Positions 1 to 8,008 of a stretch of DNA of 29,864 bases are shown one piece after another. A program made the translations under genes and the position numbers. The stretch lies in the IMG/VR virus record IMGVR_UViG_3300009285_000602, positions 1 through 29,864 of that record; one strand, 5' to 3'. Under the pieces are notes generated by a model. It was not told the DNA's origin, searched no databases, and saw nothing but the letters and a program-made list of their open reading frames with translations. Origin of the DNA: a virus. Each line of letters begins with the position of its first letter. Position 1 is the stretch's first letter.

Positions 1-739
1 CCGCCGCCCCGCCCGCCACACCCGCCGTTACTGATACTGTCGGGCTGCTACCGCCCGTCAGCCCCGCGCCGCTGCCGGTCACGGTCCCGATATCCGTATA
101 CGCGAGCGTCCCATCATCCGTGCACCGGACGCCCCACGGGCCGCCAGCATCGCCCGTCACGTCCAGATTACCAACACCGCCAACATAGGCAAGCGCGGCG
201 AGCGCCACCGCTACATCGACAGCAGTGGCGTCGTACGCTATCGCCGCCGTGGTGTTGCCCCCCATAGTCAGTGTGAACGTGCCGCCCGTCGGCGAGCCCG
301 TCAACGTTATTTTGTAGAATGCACTCAGCGCACCGTATTCATGTAGCCCGCTCTGGGACCCAAGTTGGCCGAGGAGCCCTTCACACGTTACTACGAGCGT
401 AACCGCCCCGCCAGCATCGTGCGTAAGTTCCCGTTTCCAAATACGGAACCGGTCTACTAGCGCACCCGTCGCGTCATACAGCCAGATGCAGTTATCGAAC
501 GCGAGGCTCCCGGATATCGCGTCTGTGAACGGATAGGTAAACGTCAACCTACTCGGTTCGTTGGCTGCCTGTTCCCATTTCCCGCTGCCCCAGAATGGCA
601 ATCGCGCGACCAGGTCATCCGAGGAATCCCGGAGTTCGAGCAAGTACAGGTCTGGTACGATTTCTGCCGTAGCTGCCGCCGCCCCGGCAACGCCGAAAAT
701 GTCGCTGCCCCACAGGTCTCGGCCCCACATCGTCGGCAT
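1..739 (-). CDS. Tail-tip / minor tail protein, C-terminally truncated by window edge
   Basis: The frame is open from an ATG at 739 to the left edge, giving at least 246 codons without a stop. The start follows the upstream stop directly (TGATATG) and has a GGGGAG sequence about 10 nt upstream. The first ~130 residues are mixed, with many Trp and Asp. From about residue 145 there is a Gly/Thr/Ala-rich beta-sandwich-like segment (TFTLTMGGNTTAAIAYDATA, later GGPWGV and LTGGSSPTVSVTAG). This resembles a repeat domain common in phage tail and adhesin proteins. It is the last gene of the visible tail operon, downstream of Dit, where tail-tip or receptor-binding proteins usually sit. The exact role cannot be set because the C-terminus is missing. 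Confidence 0.75.
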   Translation of the reverse strand, partial: MPTMWGRDLWGSDIFGVAGAAAATAEIVPDLYLLELRDSSDDLVARLPFWGSGKWEQAANEPSRLTFTYPFTDAISGSLAFDNCIWLYDATGALVDRFRIWKRELTHDAGGAVTLVVTCEGLLGQLGSQSGLHEYGALSAFYKITLTGSPTGGTFTLTMGGNTTAAIAYDATAVDVAVALAALAYVGGVGNLDVTGDAGGPWGVRCTDDGTLAYTDIGTVTGSGAGLTGGSSPTVSVTAGVAGGAA

Positions 740-740
740 A

Positions 741-890
741 TCACCATTCTCCCCGGTCCATTTGCTCCTCGATGAACCGCCGGATTTTCCGGCCACAGGA
801 TTTGCAATGTCGTCGCCGGCCTTGCCGCTTCACCCGCGCAGGATGACGCAGGAGGCGTTCCGCTTCAGCGGCGGTATCGTCATCTTCCAT
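741..890 (-). CDS. Small basic protein with one CxxC motif
   Basis: A 49-residue protein: acidic start (MEDDD), basic middle, then HCKSCGRKIRRFIEEQ. A single Cys-x-x-Cys with a preceding His could bind zinc or pair in a dimer, but no complete zinc ribbon is present. It lies between two tail genes and its stop sits one base before the next start, so it is probably translated with the tail operon. The start is uncertain: a perfect GGAGG lies immediately before the ATG, closer than is usual, and no other in-frame ATG is near. Function unknown. Confidence 0.5.
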   Translation of the reverse strand: MEDDDTAAEAERLLRHPARVKRQGRRRHCKSCGRKIRRFIEEQMDRGEW

Positions 891-936
891 CCCTCCGAAA
901 ACAACAGGACGGCCCGGTTCCGCCCCGCTGGTGGGC

Positions 937-1656
937 TTATAGATAGGTTCTAGCATCGGTGATATATCCGTTCGTACTGTCATCCGTGTTTTTGATACTA
1001 ACCATGCCGACGCGACAGTAAATTTGAGCCACGCCCATCGCGTCCGCCGAGGCGCTCGGCGCGGACGGCGAACCGGCTTCCGTGCCCGCAACAATTTCGA
1101 CGTTCCCGTCTGCGTCAATTTGCACAAGGTCTATCCGGGGATTCGTGACGGGCGCGGATATCGCGGCGCTGTCCGTGGCTACAGTTAGGTAGACAGGAAA
1201 CCCGTTGACGTATGCCGCGCCCGTGCCCATCGTAACGGCCATACTAACTGGCGTGGTGGCGATCACCGCGAGATTACTCGTGCCGTCGCTTGGTTGCACG
1301 CCGTCCGCGTCACCGCCCGCAAGCGCGTTCGTCAGCCGTTCAAGCGTCCGCAACCGGGTCTGTATCTGTGACACGATGCTGGCGAACACATTGGCCTGCA
1401 CCGTGTCACCGATATAATGAGCTACGCGCGACGTGCCCTCCAGCCCCCGGTTTGCAAGCGCGGATATCGTGAACTCGTCCGTAGACCGCGACGCCACTTC
1501 AACGATTTCCGCGTTGATCGCTATTCGCATCGGAAATGAACTGCCGAACGACGCGCCCTCACCCGTCGCGACGTTGAACGTCAACGCCGTCGCGGTCATG
1601 TTCGCGGATAATGTGCTTTCCGCGTTGTTTTTTGCTACCAGCCAATCAGTGCCCAT
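937..1656 (-). CDS. Tail/baseplate structural protein
   Basis: A 239-residue protein starting one base after the Dit stop. The N-terminal ~90 residues alternate Thr/Ala/Val strands, then a turn-rich part (ANRGLEGTSRVAHYIGDTV). This matches a small beta domain often seen at the start of phage baseplate or fibre-attachment proteins. The C-terminal half contains TGAAYVNGFPVYL and NPRIDLVQIDADGN, the pattern of upper-baseplate or fibre-connector proteins. A virion structural role at the tail tip is inferred from content and position next to Dit. No enzymatic motif was seen. Confidence 0.6.
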   Translation of the reverse strand: MGTDWLVAKNNAESTLSANMTATALTFNVATGEGASFGSSFPMRIAINAEIVEVASRSTDEFTISALANRGLEGTSRVAHYIGDTVQANVFASIVSQIQTRLRTLERLTNALAGGDADGVQPSDGTSNLAVIATTPVSMAVTMGTGAAYVNGFPVYLTVATDSAAISAPVTNPRIDLVQIDADGNVEIVAGTEAGSPSAPSASADAMGVAQIYCRVGMVSIKNTDDSTNGYITDARTYL

Positions 1657-1657
1657 C

Positions 1658-2461
1658 TCATAAACTCCTTGCCCGATATGCGATTGTCAACGAACCTGCC
1701 ACCAGCCCCGTCAGGCTACACGCATTTGCGCTGCCACCCGTCAACAACGGGAACTCCGCCGACGCACCCAGCCCGCTCATAGCGTTACCCCAAGACACTC
1801 CGCCATTCGTACTGAGTTCTACATATTGCCGTTCGCTATCAATCCGCAACCGGTCGTTTTGCGCGAGGTTGCCGCCCCAGTTCAACGTCTCGCTGCGCGT
1901 AGTGTTCACAAGCGCTACGCTCGTTACCGTCGTGCTGTCCGTGTTGATAATGGTCCACACCGGTTCCGTCGCGAGATTGCCCGCGACCACGCCCGCCGCC
2001 GGAACGTTGAACGTTTCCGGGGAACTGTCTACCGTCACGCTCTGACTCGTTGAGCTCGCGGCCACCCGATACCCGTCCGCACACAGAAAGTTGAATTGGC
2101 CGGATACGGCGCAGTTTCCTTGTGGCTGCAACATCACCTGACCGTTTAATACGGCGTACCAGGCCCAACCGTCAAAGGCGTCTATCGTCAACAGCTTTTC
2201 CCCGTTCGCGGGATTCATCACGGCCATGATCGCGTCGAGTTGGGTCAGTAACGTGGCCCTGCTGGTAGCCGTTACATACCAGTCAAGCGAGAATCGGATA
2301 GGCTCAAAATACGTGCCTTGCACCGCCGCGCCGGACCGCCCGCCATATGGCGTTACCTGTTGACGGATATCGGACATGATCTGCATGGGATGCCCCGTCA
2401 CCGTTAGCCCATAGGAACCACCACTAAGGTCCGTGCTATTGTATGTCAACGAGTTTGACAT
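1658..2461 (-). CDS. Distal tail protein (Dit-like)
   Basis: A 267-residue protein directly downstream of the tape measure gene, the standard place for Dit in siphophages. The N-terminus (MSNSLTYNSTDLSGGSYGLTV) and the following segment with PIRFSLDWYV and an ANGEKLLTI loop fit the SPP1 gp19.1/Dit N-terminal beta-barrel domain, which forms hexameric rings at the tail end. The C-terminal ~120 residues look like a beta-sandwich, as in Dit proteins with an added galectin-like domain. Call rests on order plus overall pattern. Confidence 0.75.
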   Translation of the reverse strand: MSNSLTYNSTDLSGGSYGLTVTGHPMQIMSDIRQQVTPYGGRSGAAVQGTYFEPIRFSLDWYVTATSRATLLTQLDAIMAVMNPANGEKLLTIDAFDGWAWYAVLNGQVMLQPQGNCAVSGQFNFLCADGYRVAASSTSQSVTVDSSPETFNVPAAGVVAGNLATEPVWTIINTDSTTVTSVALVNTTRSETLNWGGNLAQNDRLRIDSERQYVELSTNGGVSWGNAMSGLGASAEFPLLTGGSANACSLTGLVAGSLTIAYRARSL

Positions 2462-2465
2462 GCCT

Positions 2466-4298
2466 CTACGCTCCCTGCATGATTGCCGTAGACAGCCCGC
2501 GATTCGACAACCGGACTTCCATCATGTCGCTTAGTTGCCGCACAAAATAGTCAGCCGTGCCACGGTCAGCGATGTTGATTGTGCCTATGTTCAACGTCCG
2601 GCCCCCGCCCCCGCCCGCACCGTCCGCTACCGCCTGTTTCATATCAGGGTAGGACATGATCCGTGTGCCGATGGGGAACGCCGCGACTTCCGGCCCCCGT
2701 TCGCCAACCATCGCCATTTGCCAATCACCGCCAACCGTACCGCCGCCACGATAACCTGGCAATCCAATAACACCGCCGAGCGCCTGACCACCAGCCTGTC
2801 CCGCCGCGAACGCGTTCGCGCCCGCGATTGCTTGGTCGATTGGTACACCCCACGCATTTGCCCAACCGAGCGACGCAGTCATCCAGTATTCCGCCGTTTT
2901 CCCCGCCTGCGCGAGGTCATAAAGCCTCATGGCGAGCCAGCCAGTTACATCCATTGCGCTCATTGTTGCAGTCGCGTAGTTGTACTGCGCATCTGTCACA
3001 CCAATGACCGCCGCGCGATTATCATTGTAGAGACCCGTCAGATATCCAGTCCGTTCCGCCGCCGTCATCTGCGCCATGGCTACCTCGTCAATAGCTATCC
3101 CGTGTTCGCGGAGTATCTCGATAGTCCGCAGGTCCGCCGCGTCTCCCGCTTTTTGCGCCGCAGTCGCCTCGGCGGCGGCTCGATGCGCGTTTCGGATCTC
3201 GGCAATCCATTTGAGAATGAGCGTGGTAGCGCCCGCAATAGCAATCCCGACACCAACCGTGGATAACGCGAACGCCGCGAGTCCGCCACCGCCGACAATG
3301 CCCGAGGCTAGTCCCGCCGCCGCGCCAGTCCCGCCCAACAACCCCGTCAACGAATGGAATGCAACCAACAACGGCGACATGAGTTTCATCATCGTACCGA
3401 GGGCTAATGACAACGCGCCAAGCGGCCCGACGATAGCTACCACGGTTTTTACTAGCCCTTCATTTCGAGAAATCCAATCCGCGATAGATTTAATTGTGTT
3501 CAAGATCGCGGGAATGTACTGTGTCATCATTTGAGCAATGAGAGGTCCCGTCTGTATCATCACGCCCTGCGCCGCGTATTTCAGATCGTTCATTGTATCA
3601 CCGAACTGGTCTGCTGCCGCCGCCCCCTCCTTCGTAAATACGATGCCGAGTTCATGCGCCCGCGCGCGCATTTGATCAAGGCCCGCAGCGCCGTTATCGA
3701 GCATACCGAGTAATTGCGTGCCGCTTTTACCAAACATCTGAACGGCCAACGCGCTCCGTTCTGATTCGCTTGACACACTCGCTAGCGCGCGCATCATTGT
3801 GAGCAACTGATTTTCTGGTGTTTGTCCTTTCAACGCATCAAGATTAATGCCTAGTTTTTGCGCCGCCTCGGCAAATCCCTTTGCCTCGATTTCTCCCGCA
3901 GACATGGCCTGCTCCAAAGACTTACCCGATGCAGCCGCTTCCTGCTGTTTCTGACTAGCTTTCGCAACCGCGTCGGCTCCTGCCTCCATCCCCACCTGCA
4001 TTTTGCGAACTGCCGCTTCTACGGCATCGAGGGACGTGCCGCCCTGTTCTGCCGCGTACCTAAATTCGCTTAACGCAACCGTCCCCATGCCGGTCCGTTG
4101 CGACATATCGTAAATGGCGCTACCGGCATCTGACCAGTAATTAACCGTGCCGCCAAGCGCCCCGGTAATCGCGGCGCCCAACCCTATCATCGCGGTGCTG
4201 GTCGTGGAAATTAGCTGCTTGCTTTTTTCTAGTTCATTCGCAAGGTCTTTGCTATCGCCACCGATTCGCCATATCACGTCACCAGCGTCTACCGGCAT
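2466..4298 (-). CDS. Tape measure protein
   Basis: A 610-residue protein, the longest tail gene, located between the tail chaperones and Dit as tape measures are. It starts with a short soluble region (MPVDAGDVIWRIGGDSKDL), followed by long Ala/Gln/Glu-rich helical stretches. Two hydrophobic segments follow, around residues 285-320 (VAIVGPLGALSLALGTMM) and 325-365 (GGGGLAAFALSTVGVG onward). These may act as membrane segments during DNA ejection. The C-terminal region is Gly-rich, then has an NIADRGTADYFVRQL tail. At about 1.5 angstrom per residue the tail would be roughly 90 nm. No lysozyme or peptidase motif was noticed. Confidence 0.9.
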   Translation of the reverse strand: MPVDAGDVIWRIGGDSKDLANELEKSKQLISTTSTAMIGLGAAITGALGGTVNYWSDAGSAIYDMSQRTGMGTVALSEFRYAAEQGGTSLDAVEAAVRKMQVGMEAGADAVAKASQKQQEAAASGKSLEQAMSAGEIEAKGFAEAAQKLGINLDALKGQTPENQLLTMMRALASVSSESERSALAVQMFGKSGTQLLGMLDNGAAGLDQMRARAHELGIVFTKEGAAAADQFGDTMNDLKYAAQGVMIQTGPLIAQMMTQYIPAILNTIKSIADWISRNEGLVKTVVAIVGPLGALSLALGTMMKLMSPLLVAFHSLTGLLGGTGAAAGLASGIVGGGGLAAFALSTVGVGIAIAGATTLILKWIAEIRNAHRAAAEATAAQKAGDAADLRTIEILREHGIAIDEVAMAQMTAAERTGYLTGLYNDNRAAVIGVTDAQYNYATATMSAMDVTGWLAMRLYDLAQAGKTAEYWMTASLGWANAWGVPIDQAIAGANAFAAGQAGGQALGGVIGLPGYRGGGTVGGDWQMAMVGERGPEVAAFPIGTRIMSYPDMKQAVADGAGGGGGRTLNIGTINIADRGTADYFVRQLSDMMEVRLSNRGLSTAIMQGA

Positions 4299-4314
4299 TG
4301 TTCACCTCACTGTA

Positions 4315-4596
4315 CTATTGATAGGACCGCGTAACTGTCCGCGAACCATCACCATGTTCTTGAATGACCGGCTTCATGTCTCGATGTTTGTCGAATCCTT
4401 TTCGTTCATCCGTCAAAAATCTGAATGCCAACCATATCTGAGGCCATGTCCATGTCTGGCCGAGCACAATAGGGTCCACGTGAAATGACCGCGACATCTG
4501 CAATCTCACAACCGTGAGGTCTTCGCCCCGGTATTCAATTGCGCGCGTTCGTTCAGCGCGCGAATCACTTCCATCTGCAACGTGGACGTAACTAAA
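4315..4596 (-). CDS. Tail assembly chaperone, -1 frameshift extension (T part of G-T)
   Basis: This is the -1 frame relative to the upstream chaperone gene and is open from the slippery site at 4599-4593 to a stop at 4315. Frameshifting would add 93 residues and make a 232-residue G-T protein. The joined part reads naturally across the overlap (IEYRGEDLTVVRLQMSRSF), then has TWTWPQIWLAFRFL. In many siphophages the G-T fusion binds the tape measure and recruits tail tube protein while G alone is made in excess. A free product from a GTG at 4509 (64 residues, GTGA overlap) is possible but less likely. Confidence 0.75.
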   Translation of the reverse strand, partial: FSYVHVADGSDSRAERTRAIEYRGEDLTVVRLQMSRSFHVDPIVLGQTWTWPQIWLAFRFLTDERKGFDKHRDMKPVIQEHGDGSRTVTRSYQ

Positions 4597-5012
4597 AAAG
4601 GGTCAGTATATTGCATAAGCTTGTAAAACGCGCCCGCTAACTGAATCTCCGTTGAATTGGCGATCACTTCGGGAGTGAAGACCGCCGCGCTATATTCAGC
4701 CAGCGCCGCGTGCATCCGTAAGCGCCGGTCTTCCTGGACGCTTCGGCATTTCGCAAGCGTGCCGCACACGGTCTCGTTGAGTTCGTTCGCCCGCGCTTCA
4801 TTCCGTTCATTATTTCGCGCAATAACGGTCCGCGTATAACACGCATCGAACCACGCGATCTGGTCCGTCAACGAGTCCACTTCGCGGGCGCGCGCAGCCC
4901 ACGTCTCCGCTTTATTCGCGGGCAATAATGGCGTCTCGATTGCAATTCCATTCAACTCATACAAGAACACTGGCGCATTAGAGCGCAACACCGATTCAGG
5001 AATATCAAACAT
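4506..5012 (-). CDS. Tail assembly chaperone G
   Basis: A 168-residue, mostly helical protein between the major tail protein and the tape measure. This position and the overlapping downstream frame are the hallmark of tail assembly chaperones. The N-terminus (MFDIPESVLRS) leads into a domain rich in Ala, Glu and Arg. Codons 139-140 are TTT TTA and form a classic slippery heptamer with the preceding T, so a fraction of ribosomes should shift to -1 and make the longer G-T form. Assignment rests on order and the slippery site rather than sequence similarity. Confidence 0.8.
   Translation of the reverse strand: MFDIPESVLRSNAPVFLYELNGIAIETPLLPANKAETWAARAREVDSLTDQIAWFDACYTRTVIARNNERNEARANELNETVCGTLAKCRSVQEDRRLRMHAALAEYSAAVFTPEVIANSTEIQLAGAFYKLMQYTDPFLVTSTLQMEVIRALNERAQLNTGAKTSRL
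4593..4599 (-). promoter_or_regulatory. Programmed -1 frameshift site T TTT TTA
   Basis: On the minus strand the heptamer T TTT TTA lies in the correct zero-frame phase (last T of CCT, then TTT TTA). Slipping by -1 re-pairs both tRNAs with TTT. The -1 frame is then open for 94 codons including the stop. This is the same heptamer used by HIV-1 and is a known type in phage tail chaperones. No stimulatory structure was assessed. Confidence 0.8.
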
Positions 5013-5039
5013 CGGAATCTCCTTTTCTGTCCTGCGTGT

Positions 5040-5576
5040 TTACGCCTGATACCAGTGCCGTTGACACGCCGCGCCCGTCGCACCCTTGTACGGACGAATC
5101 GTTACGGAAGTTTTCATCGGTTCCTTGATGCTGCCGGGTTCCGTAACCATTTCTACATCGCAGTTCGGATAGTAATCCAGCCGCCGTCCGTTGATCTCGA
5201 CGCATACGGAACGCCGCGTATTCGTTGCGGTCCGGCTGCCAACGTGGCTGACCATGGACATATTCGAGTCCAACGTCAACAACGCCTCACTGGCGTCATA
5301 GCATATGAATGCTATCGAGTCGACGTACTCGTTGATGACTCCGCCATTCTCCGGTTCCATCGACAGGGGCGGATGAATGGTATAGTCGTTCCGCTTCTCG
5401 GACTGTTTTACCGCGCTATCATCGAGATCAGCATCGTCCGTGAATTGGCCAATACTCCCGATGGTCACCCAACTACCCCAACTCGCGACGTTACTGCCTT
5501 TTGCAGGGATTGTCGGATGCGCAGCTTCCGCCGCCGTCGCGATTGCGATTTTGTTTACTACACTCGTTTCAGCCAT
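5040..5576 (-). CDS. Major tail protein (tail tube)
   Basis: A 178-residue protein upstream of the tail chaperones and downstream of the tail terminator-type gene, the usual place of the tube subunit. The N-terminus (MAETSVVNKIAIATAAEAAH) is followed by beta-rich sequence, with an acidic loop (FTDDADLDDSAVKQ) and strands that fit the tube-protein fold. It should form the stacked hexameric rings of the tail. Identified by synteny and length, with no diagnostic motif. Confidence 0.7.
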   Translation of the reverse strand: MAETSVVNKIAIATAAEAAHPTIPAKGSNVASWGSWVTIGSIGQFTDDADLDDSAVKQSEKRNDYTIHPPLSMEPENGGVINEYVDSIAFICYDASEALLTLDSNMSMVSHVGSRTATNTRRSVCVEINGRRLDYYPNCDVEMVTEPGSIKEPMKTSVTIRPYKGATGAACQRHWYQA

Positions 5577-5587
5577 TTCTCGTCTCC

Positions 5588-5995
5588 TTAGTTATTCGTG
5601 AGCACACGAAACTTTGCTATGTGAACAGGCCACCCGGATTCTGGTTCAGGTGGTCCTTGGAACGCCGTAATGAGGTGAGCGCGAAACATGAACCGGCTGT
5701 TCTTTGTGCCGGTCGCGCCATGAAGTCTGTCGAAAAGCGCCGCGAACACCGCGCGCGCATCAGAATAGGATGCCGTACCACCGTAACATTTGAACGTGAA
5801 CACGGTATCGAGCGCCGAGCCCGCCACATTGGCCGCGCTCTGGGTCTCCGGGTGAAAGATGATCGCCGCCACCGTGTTGTTCCAGGACTCTTTCGGCGGT
5901 TTGACAGGACACCAGACGCGCGTTGAACACAGCGTGTAGAGCGACGTGCTGGCAGTCACCAGCCAATCCCGGATCAATGTCACTTCATCTGTCAT
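5588..5995 (-). CDS. Tail terminator / tail completion protein
   Basis: A 135-residue protein starting MTDEVTLIRDWLVTASTSL, with a central strand-rich part (DTVFTFKCYGGTASYSDARAV) and a helix containing AALFDRLHG. The size, the N-terminal helix and the position just before the major tail protein suit the lambda gpU/SPP1 gp17 class, which caps the growing tail. Its start overlaps the stop of the upstream HK97-gp10-like gene by 4 nt. Similarity to a named family was not established. Confidence 0.6.
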   Translation of the reverse strand: MTDEVTLIRDWLVTASTSLYTLCSTRVWCPVKPPKESWNNTVAAIIFHPETQSAANVAGSALDTVFTFKCYGGTASYSDARAVFAALFDRLHGATGTKNSRFMFRAHLITAFQGPPEPESGWPVHIAKFRVLTNN

Positions 5996-6330
5996 ACTAA
6001 TGCCCTATTCGCTTCTATCCGCCGCCGGGTTGCCTCCATAGCAATCTGATACGACGGTGCTAGAAACGGTTGCGCGGCCATTTTCGATGTGCCAAACTCA
6101 ACGTATGCCCCGTATCCGGTTTCGGTTTTCACGGTCACCCAGTTCTCGCCGGAGTTCATTGCAATTGAACGCATCAGATTCCCGGTATCTACTGGAACCG
6201 GCGGGCTTTTTTTCGCCTCGTTCAACATTACCTCGCCGAGATATTTGAGGTCCAAAGCCGTGGCGCGCGCGATGATTGCCAGCGCCTCTTTTGTTTTGTC
6301 CCGTACCTCTGCGTATTTGTCTGCTGCCAT
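5992..6330 (-). CDS. HK97 gp10-like neck/tail protein
   Basis: A 112-residue protein with the recognisable gp10-family core: VPVDTGNLMRSI around residues 44-55, YGAYVEFGTSKM and QPFLAPSYQIA. The N-terminal helix is rich in Ala, Glu and Lys. HK97 gp10-like proteins sit in the head-tail interface region of siphophages and help join or complete the tail. It follows the stopper-type gene and overlaps the next gene by 4 nt (ATGA), so the connector genes are translationally linked. Confidence 0.8.
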   Translation of the reverse strand: MAADKYAEVRDKTKEALAIIARATALDLKYLGEVMLNEAKKSPPVPVDTGNLMRSIAMNSGENWVTVKTETGYGAYVEFGTSKMAAQPFLAPSYQIAMEATRRRIEANRALV

Positions 6331-6336
6331 GGTTGC

Positions 6337-6690
6337 CTACCCTGCCGATACCCCGGCAATGCACTGCACGTCGCAAAGAATACCAATCGTGCGCGTAATA
6401 CGCGGTTCGCCAACAATCAGAAATTCAACTGCTGGTGAAAGCGCTGTGCCATTTTTATGTGTTAGCTTGAGCCGGTTACTCGCCGATATCGTTGTTTGCA
6501 ATGCCAGCCGGATTTTGCCGTTCGTGATTTCCGCGCCCGTGCCTTCTGGTATTTCCCGGCTAGCGGCCTGTGTATACCGGCAGCGGACCGCCGTCGCGGC
6601 ATATGTCCATGCGTTAGTTGGCTCAACGCCCGACGGCGTAGCCTGGGAACCTATCAGACACGTGTCCCGGAGGTTGCCTTGATACGCCAT
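6337..6690 (-). CDS. Head closure / stopper-type connector protein
   Basis: A 117-residue protein if it begins at the ATG at 6690, which shares one base with the upstream stop (TGATG), a typical reinitiation arrangement. In-frame GTG codons at 6696 and 6693 are alternatives. The sequence is beta-rich (WTYAATAVRCRYTQ, GKIRLALQTTISASNRLKL, VEFLIVGEPRITRTIGIL). This suits small head-completion or stopper proteins that plug the portal and bind the tail. Placement between the adaptor-like gene and the gp10-like gene is the main evidence. Confidence 0.55.
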   Translation of the reverse strand: MAYQGNLRDTCLIGSQATPSGVEPTNAWTYAATAVRCRYTQAASREIPEGTGAEITNGKIRLALQTTISASNRLKLTHKNGTALSPAVEFLIVGEPRITRTIGILCDVQCIAGVSAG

Positions 6691-7373
6691 CACCACATCC
6701 TCCGCCGTTGCTGTAATATATGTTTCACGCGCGGATCAATATCTGCGTCCGTTACGCTCGTGTCATACGCTATAGCCGCTTGTGCTGCCCCCTCGAAACC
6801 GAGCCGGTTATACAAATGCTCAACGATCAGCGCCGTCGCGCGAATCAGCCCGTTGTCCGCCGCCATACCAGGCGCTTCTACGCCTCCGTACTGTGGCGAT
6901 AGGCCCATCGCGCGTGCTACGATGTTGTAGGTAGTTTCATAACTATTGCCGACCTTGATGGAACTCCGCTCACCGTACTGACCGCTAGTAACCGTGTAGT
7001 ACGTGCCATACGCGCAAGACACTTCCGTCGGCTCGTATACGCTGTCAATACCGCACGCCCGGATTTGCGTCTGAACTTCCGCCGCCGTGGCCGCGCCAGT
7101 CGTGCAATTCGCGAGCGTAATCTCGACCTGGTAGAACCCCGAACCGTTCACGGACAACACCAGAATGTTCGATGCAAGCGCCGTCAGGTTCGTGCTCGGC
7201 GTTGCGCGGCCCTGCGAATACCCTTGTGTCAACACTGGGAATGCGGGAAGCGAACAATAGCGGATCACATATTCGATTGCCGTGTCCACCAGACGGCTGA
7301 CATACGTCGCGTTGTTCGTGCTGATTTCGGGGTTCTGTTGAACCAACGCGAGCACTTCGCTATTCGCACTCAT
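6690..7373 (-). CDS. Head-tail connector (adaptor, gp6-like)
   Basis: A 227-residue protein from the ATG at 7373, chosen because it makes an ATGA overlap with the upstream stop. The frame also extends 21 codons further upstream. An N-terminal helix (SEVLALVQQNPEI, YVSRLVDTAIEYVIRYC) resembles the helical core of gp6/gp15-type adaptors that ring the portal. A beta-rich insert in the middle (TYYTVTSGQYGERSSIKVG) is larger than in minimal adaptors. The C-terminal helices end in HILQQRRRMW. Adaptor role is inferred from fold-like pattern and order. Confidence 0.6.
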   Translation of the reverse strand: MSANSEVLALVQQNPEISTNNATYVSRLVDTAIEYVIRYCSLPAFPVLTQGYSQGRATPSTNLTALASNILVLSVNGSGFYQVEITLANCTTGAATAAEVQTQIRACGIDSVYEPTEVSCAYGTYYTVTSGQYGERSSIKVGNSYETTYNIVARAMGLSPQYGGVEAPGMAADNGLIRATALIVEHLYNRLGFEGAAQAAIAYDTSVTDADIDPRVKHILQQRRRMW

Positions 7374-8008
7374 ACCGATTCTCCCATAGGCCGCTGAAAT
7401 ACGTAGGACAGAATATCCTCGCGTCCGCACGCACATTCCGCGTCATTCGTTTCAAGGCACCGGAACCCGTGCCAATCCATGAACATCTGGAATCCGGCGT
7501 CCGTGAAGTACATCCAATGCTCGTTGCGCTTGAGATGTTTCCATTCCTGCACCCGCGTGATGTCCCGGATGATCGGCATGGACACAAATACGTGTTGGTT
7601 GCCAATCCGATTAAGCACAGTTTCCGGTTGCGGGATATGCTCAAGCGAATCCCAGAACGTAAAACCCATCACGTCATCGAGACTGTCAACATACGGGTTG
7701 CGCAGTTTGCCGTTCTGCATGAGCCATTTAAGCGCGGACGGGTCCACATCGAATCCTATCGCGTTCCCGTGCGCACGAATAAACTCCGCGCCGCCCACGC
7801 CGATATCCAGAACCAACCCGCTCGTGTATTTCTGTACGAGCGCACACCGGGTCTCGTTTAGGCACTGGCCCACTTTCGTCAGCGCCATGTGCTGATGTTC
7901 CTCAAAATACCCGGATTGTTTGGCGTGATGTACCGGCAGAAACGCCGCGCCCTGTTCTGGAAACACCTGGAGCTCGACTTCACGCAGCGCGGCAACGTAG
8001 TTATTCAT
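7370..8008 (-). CDS. Class I SAM-dependent methyltransferase
   Basis: A 212-residue protein with motif I VLDIGVGGAEFI (about residues 66-77), an acidic post-motif II strand (AIGFDVDPSA) and the motif IV-like FWDSLEHIPQPETVL, typical of the Methyltransf_23 type that often methylates sugars or small molecules. Start has GGAGG 6 nt upstream. It overlaps the preceding beta-propeller gene by 8 nt and the following connector by 4 nt, so it belongs to the late operon. With the adjacent glycosyltransferase it may methylate a glycan, but this is inference. A protein or DNA target cannot be excluded. Confidence 0.8.
   Translation of the reverse strand: MNNYVAALREVELQVFPEQGAAFLPVHHAKQSGYFEEHQHMALTKVGQCLNETRCALVQKYTSGLVLDIGVGGAEFIRAHGNAIGFDVDPSALKWLMQNGKLRNPYVDSLDDVMGFTFWDSLEHIPQPETVLNRIGNQHVFVSMPIIRDITRVQEWKHLKRNEHWMYFTDAGFQMFMDWHGFRCLETNDAECACGREDILSYVFQRPMGESV

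Noticed and set aside
544-807. 87-residue minus-strand ORF at the left end
   Set aside because: Overlaps in another frame the better-supported partial tail protein that starts at 739 and runs off the window.
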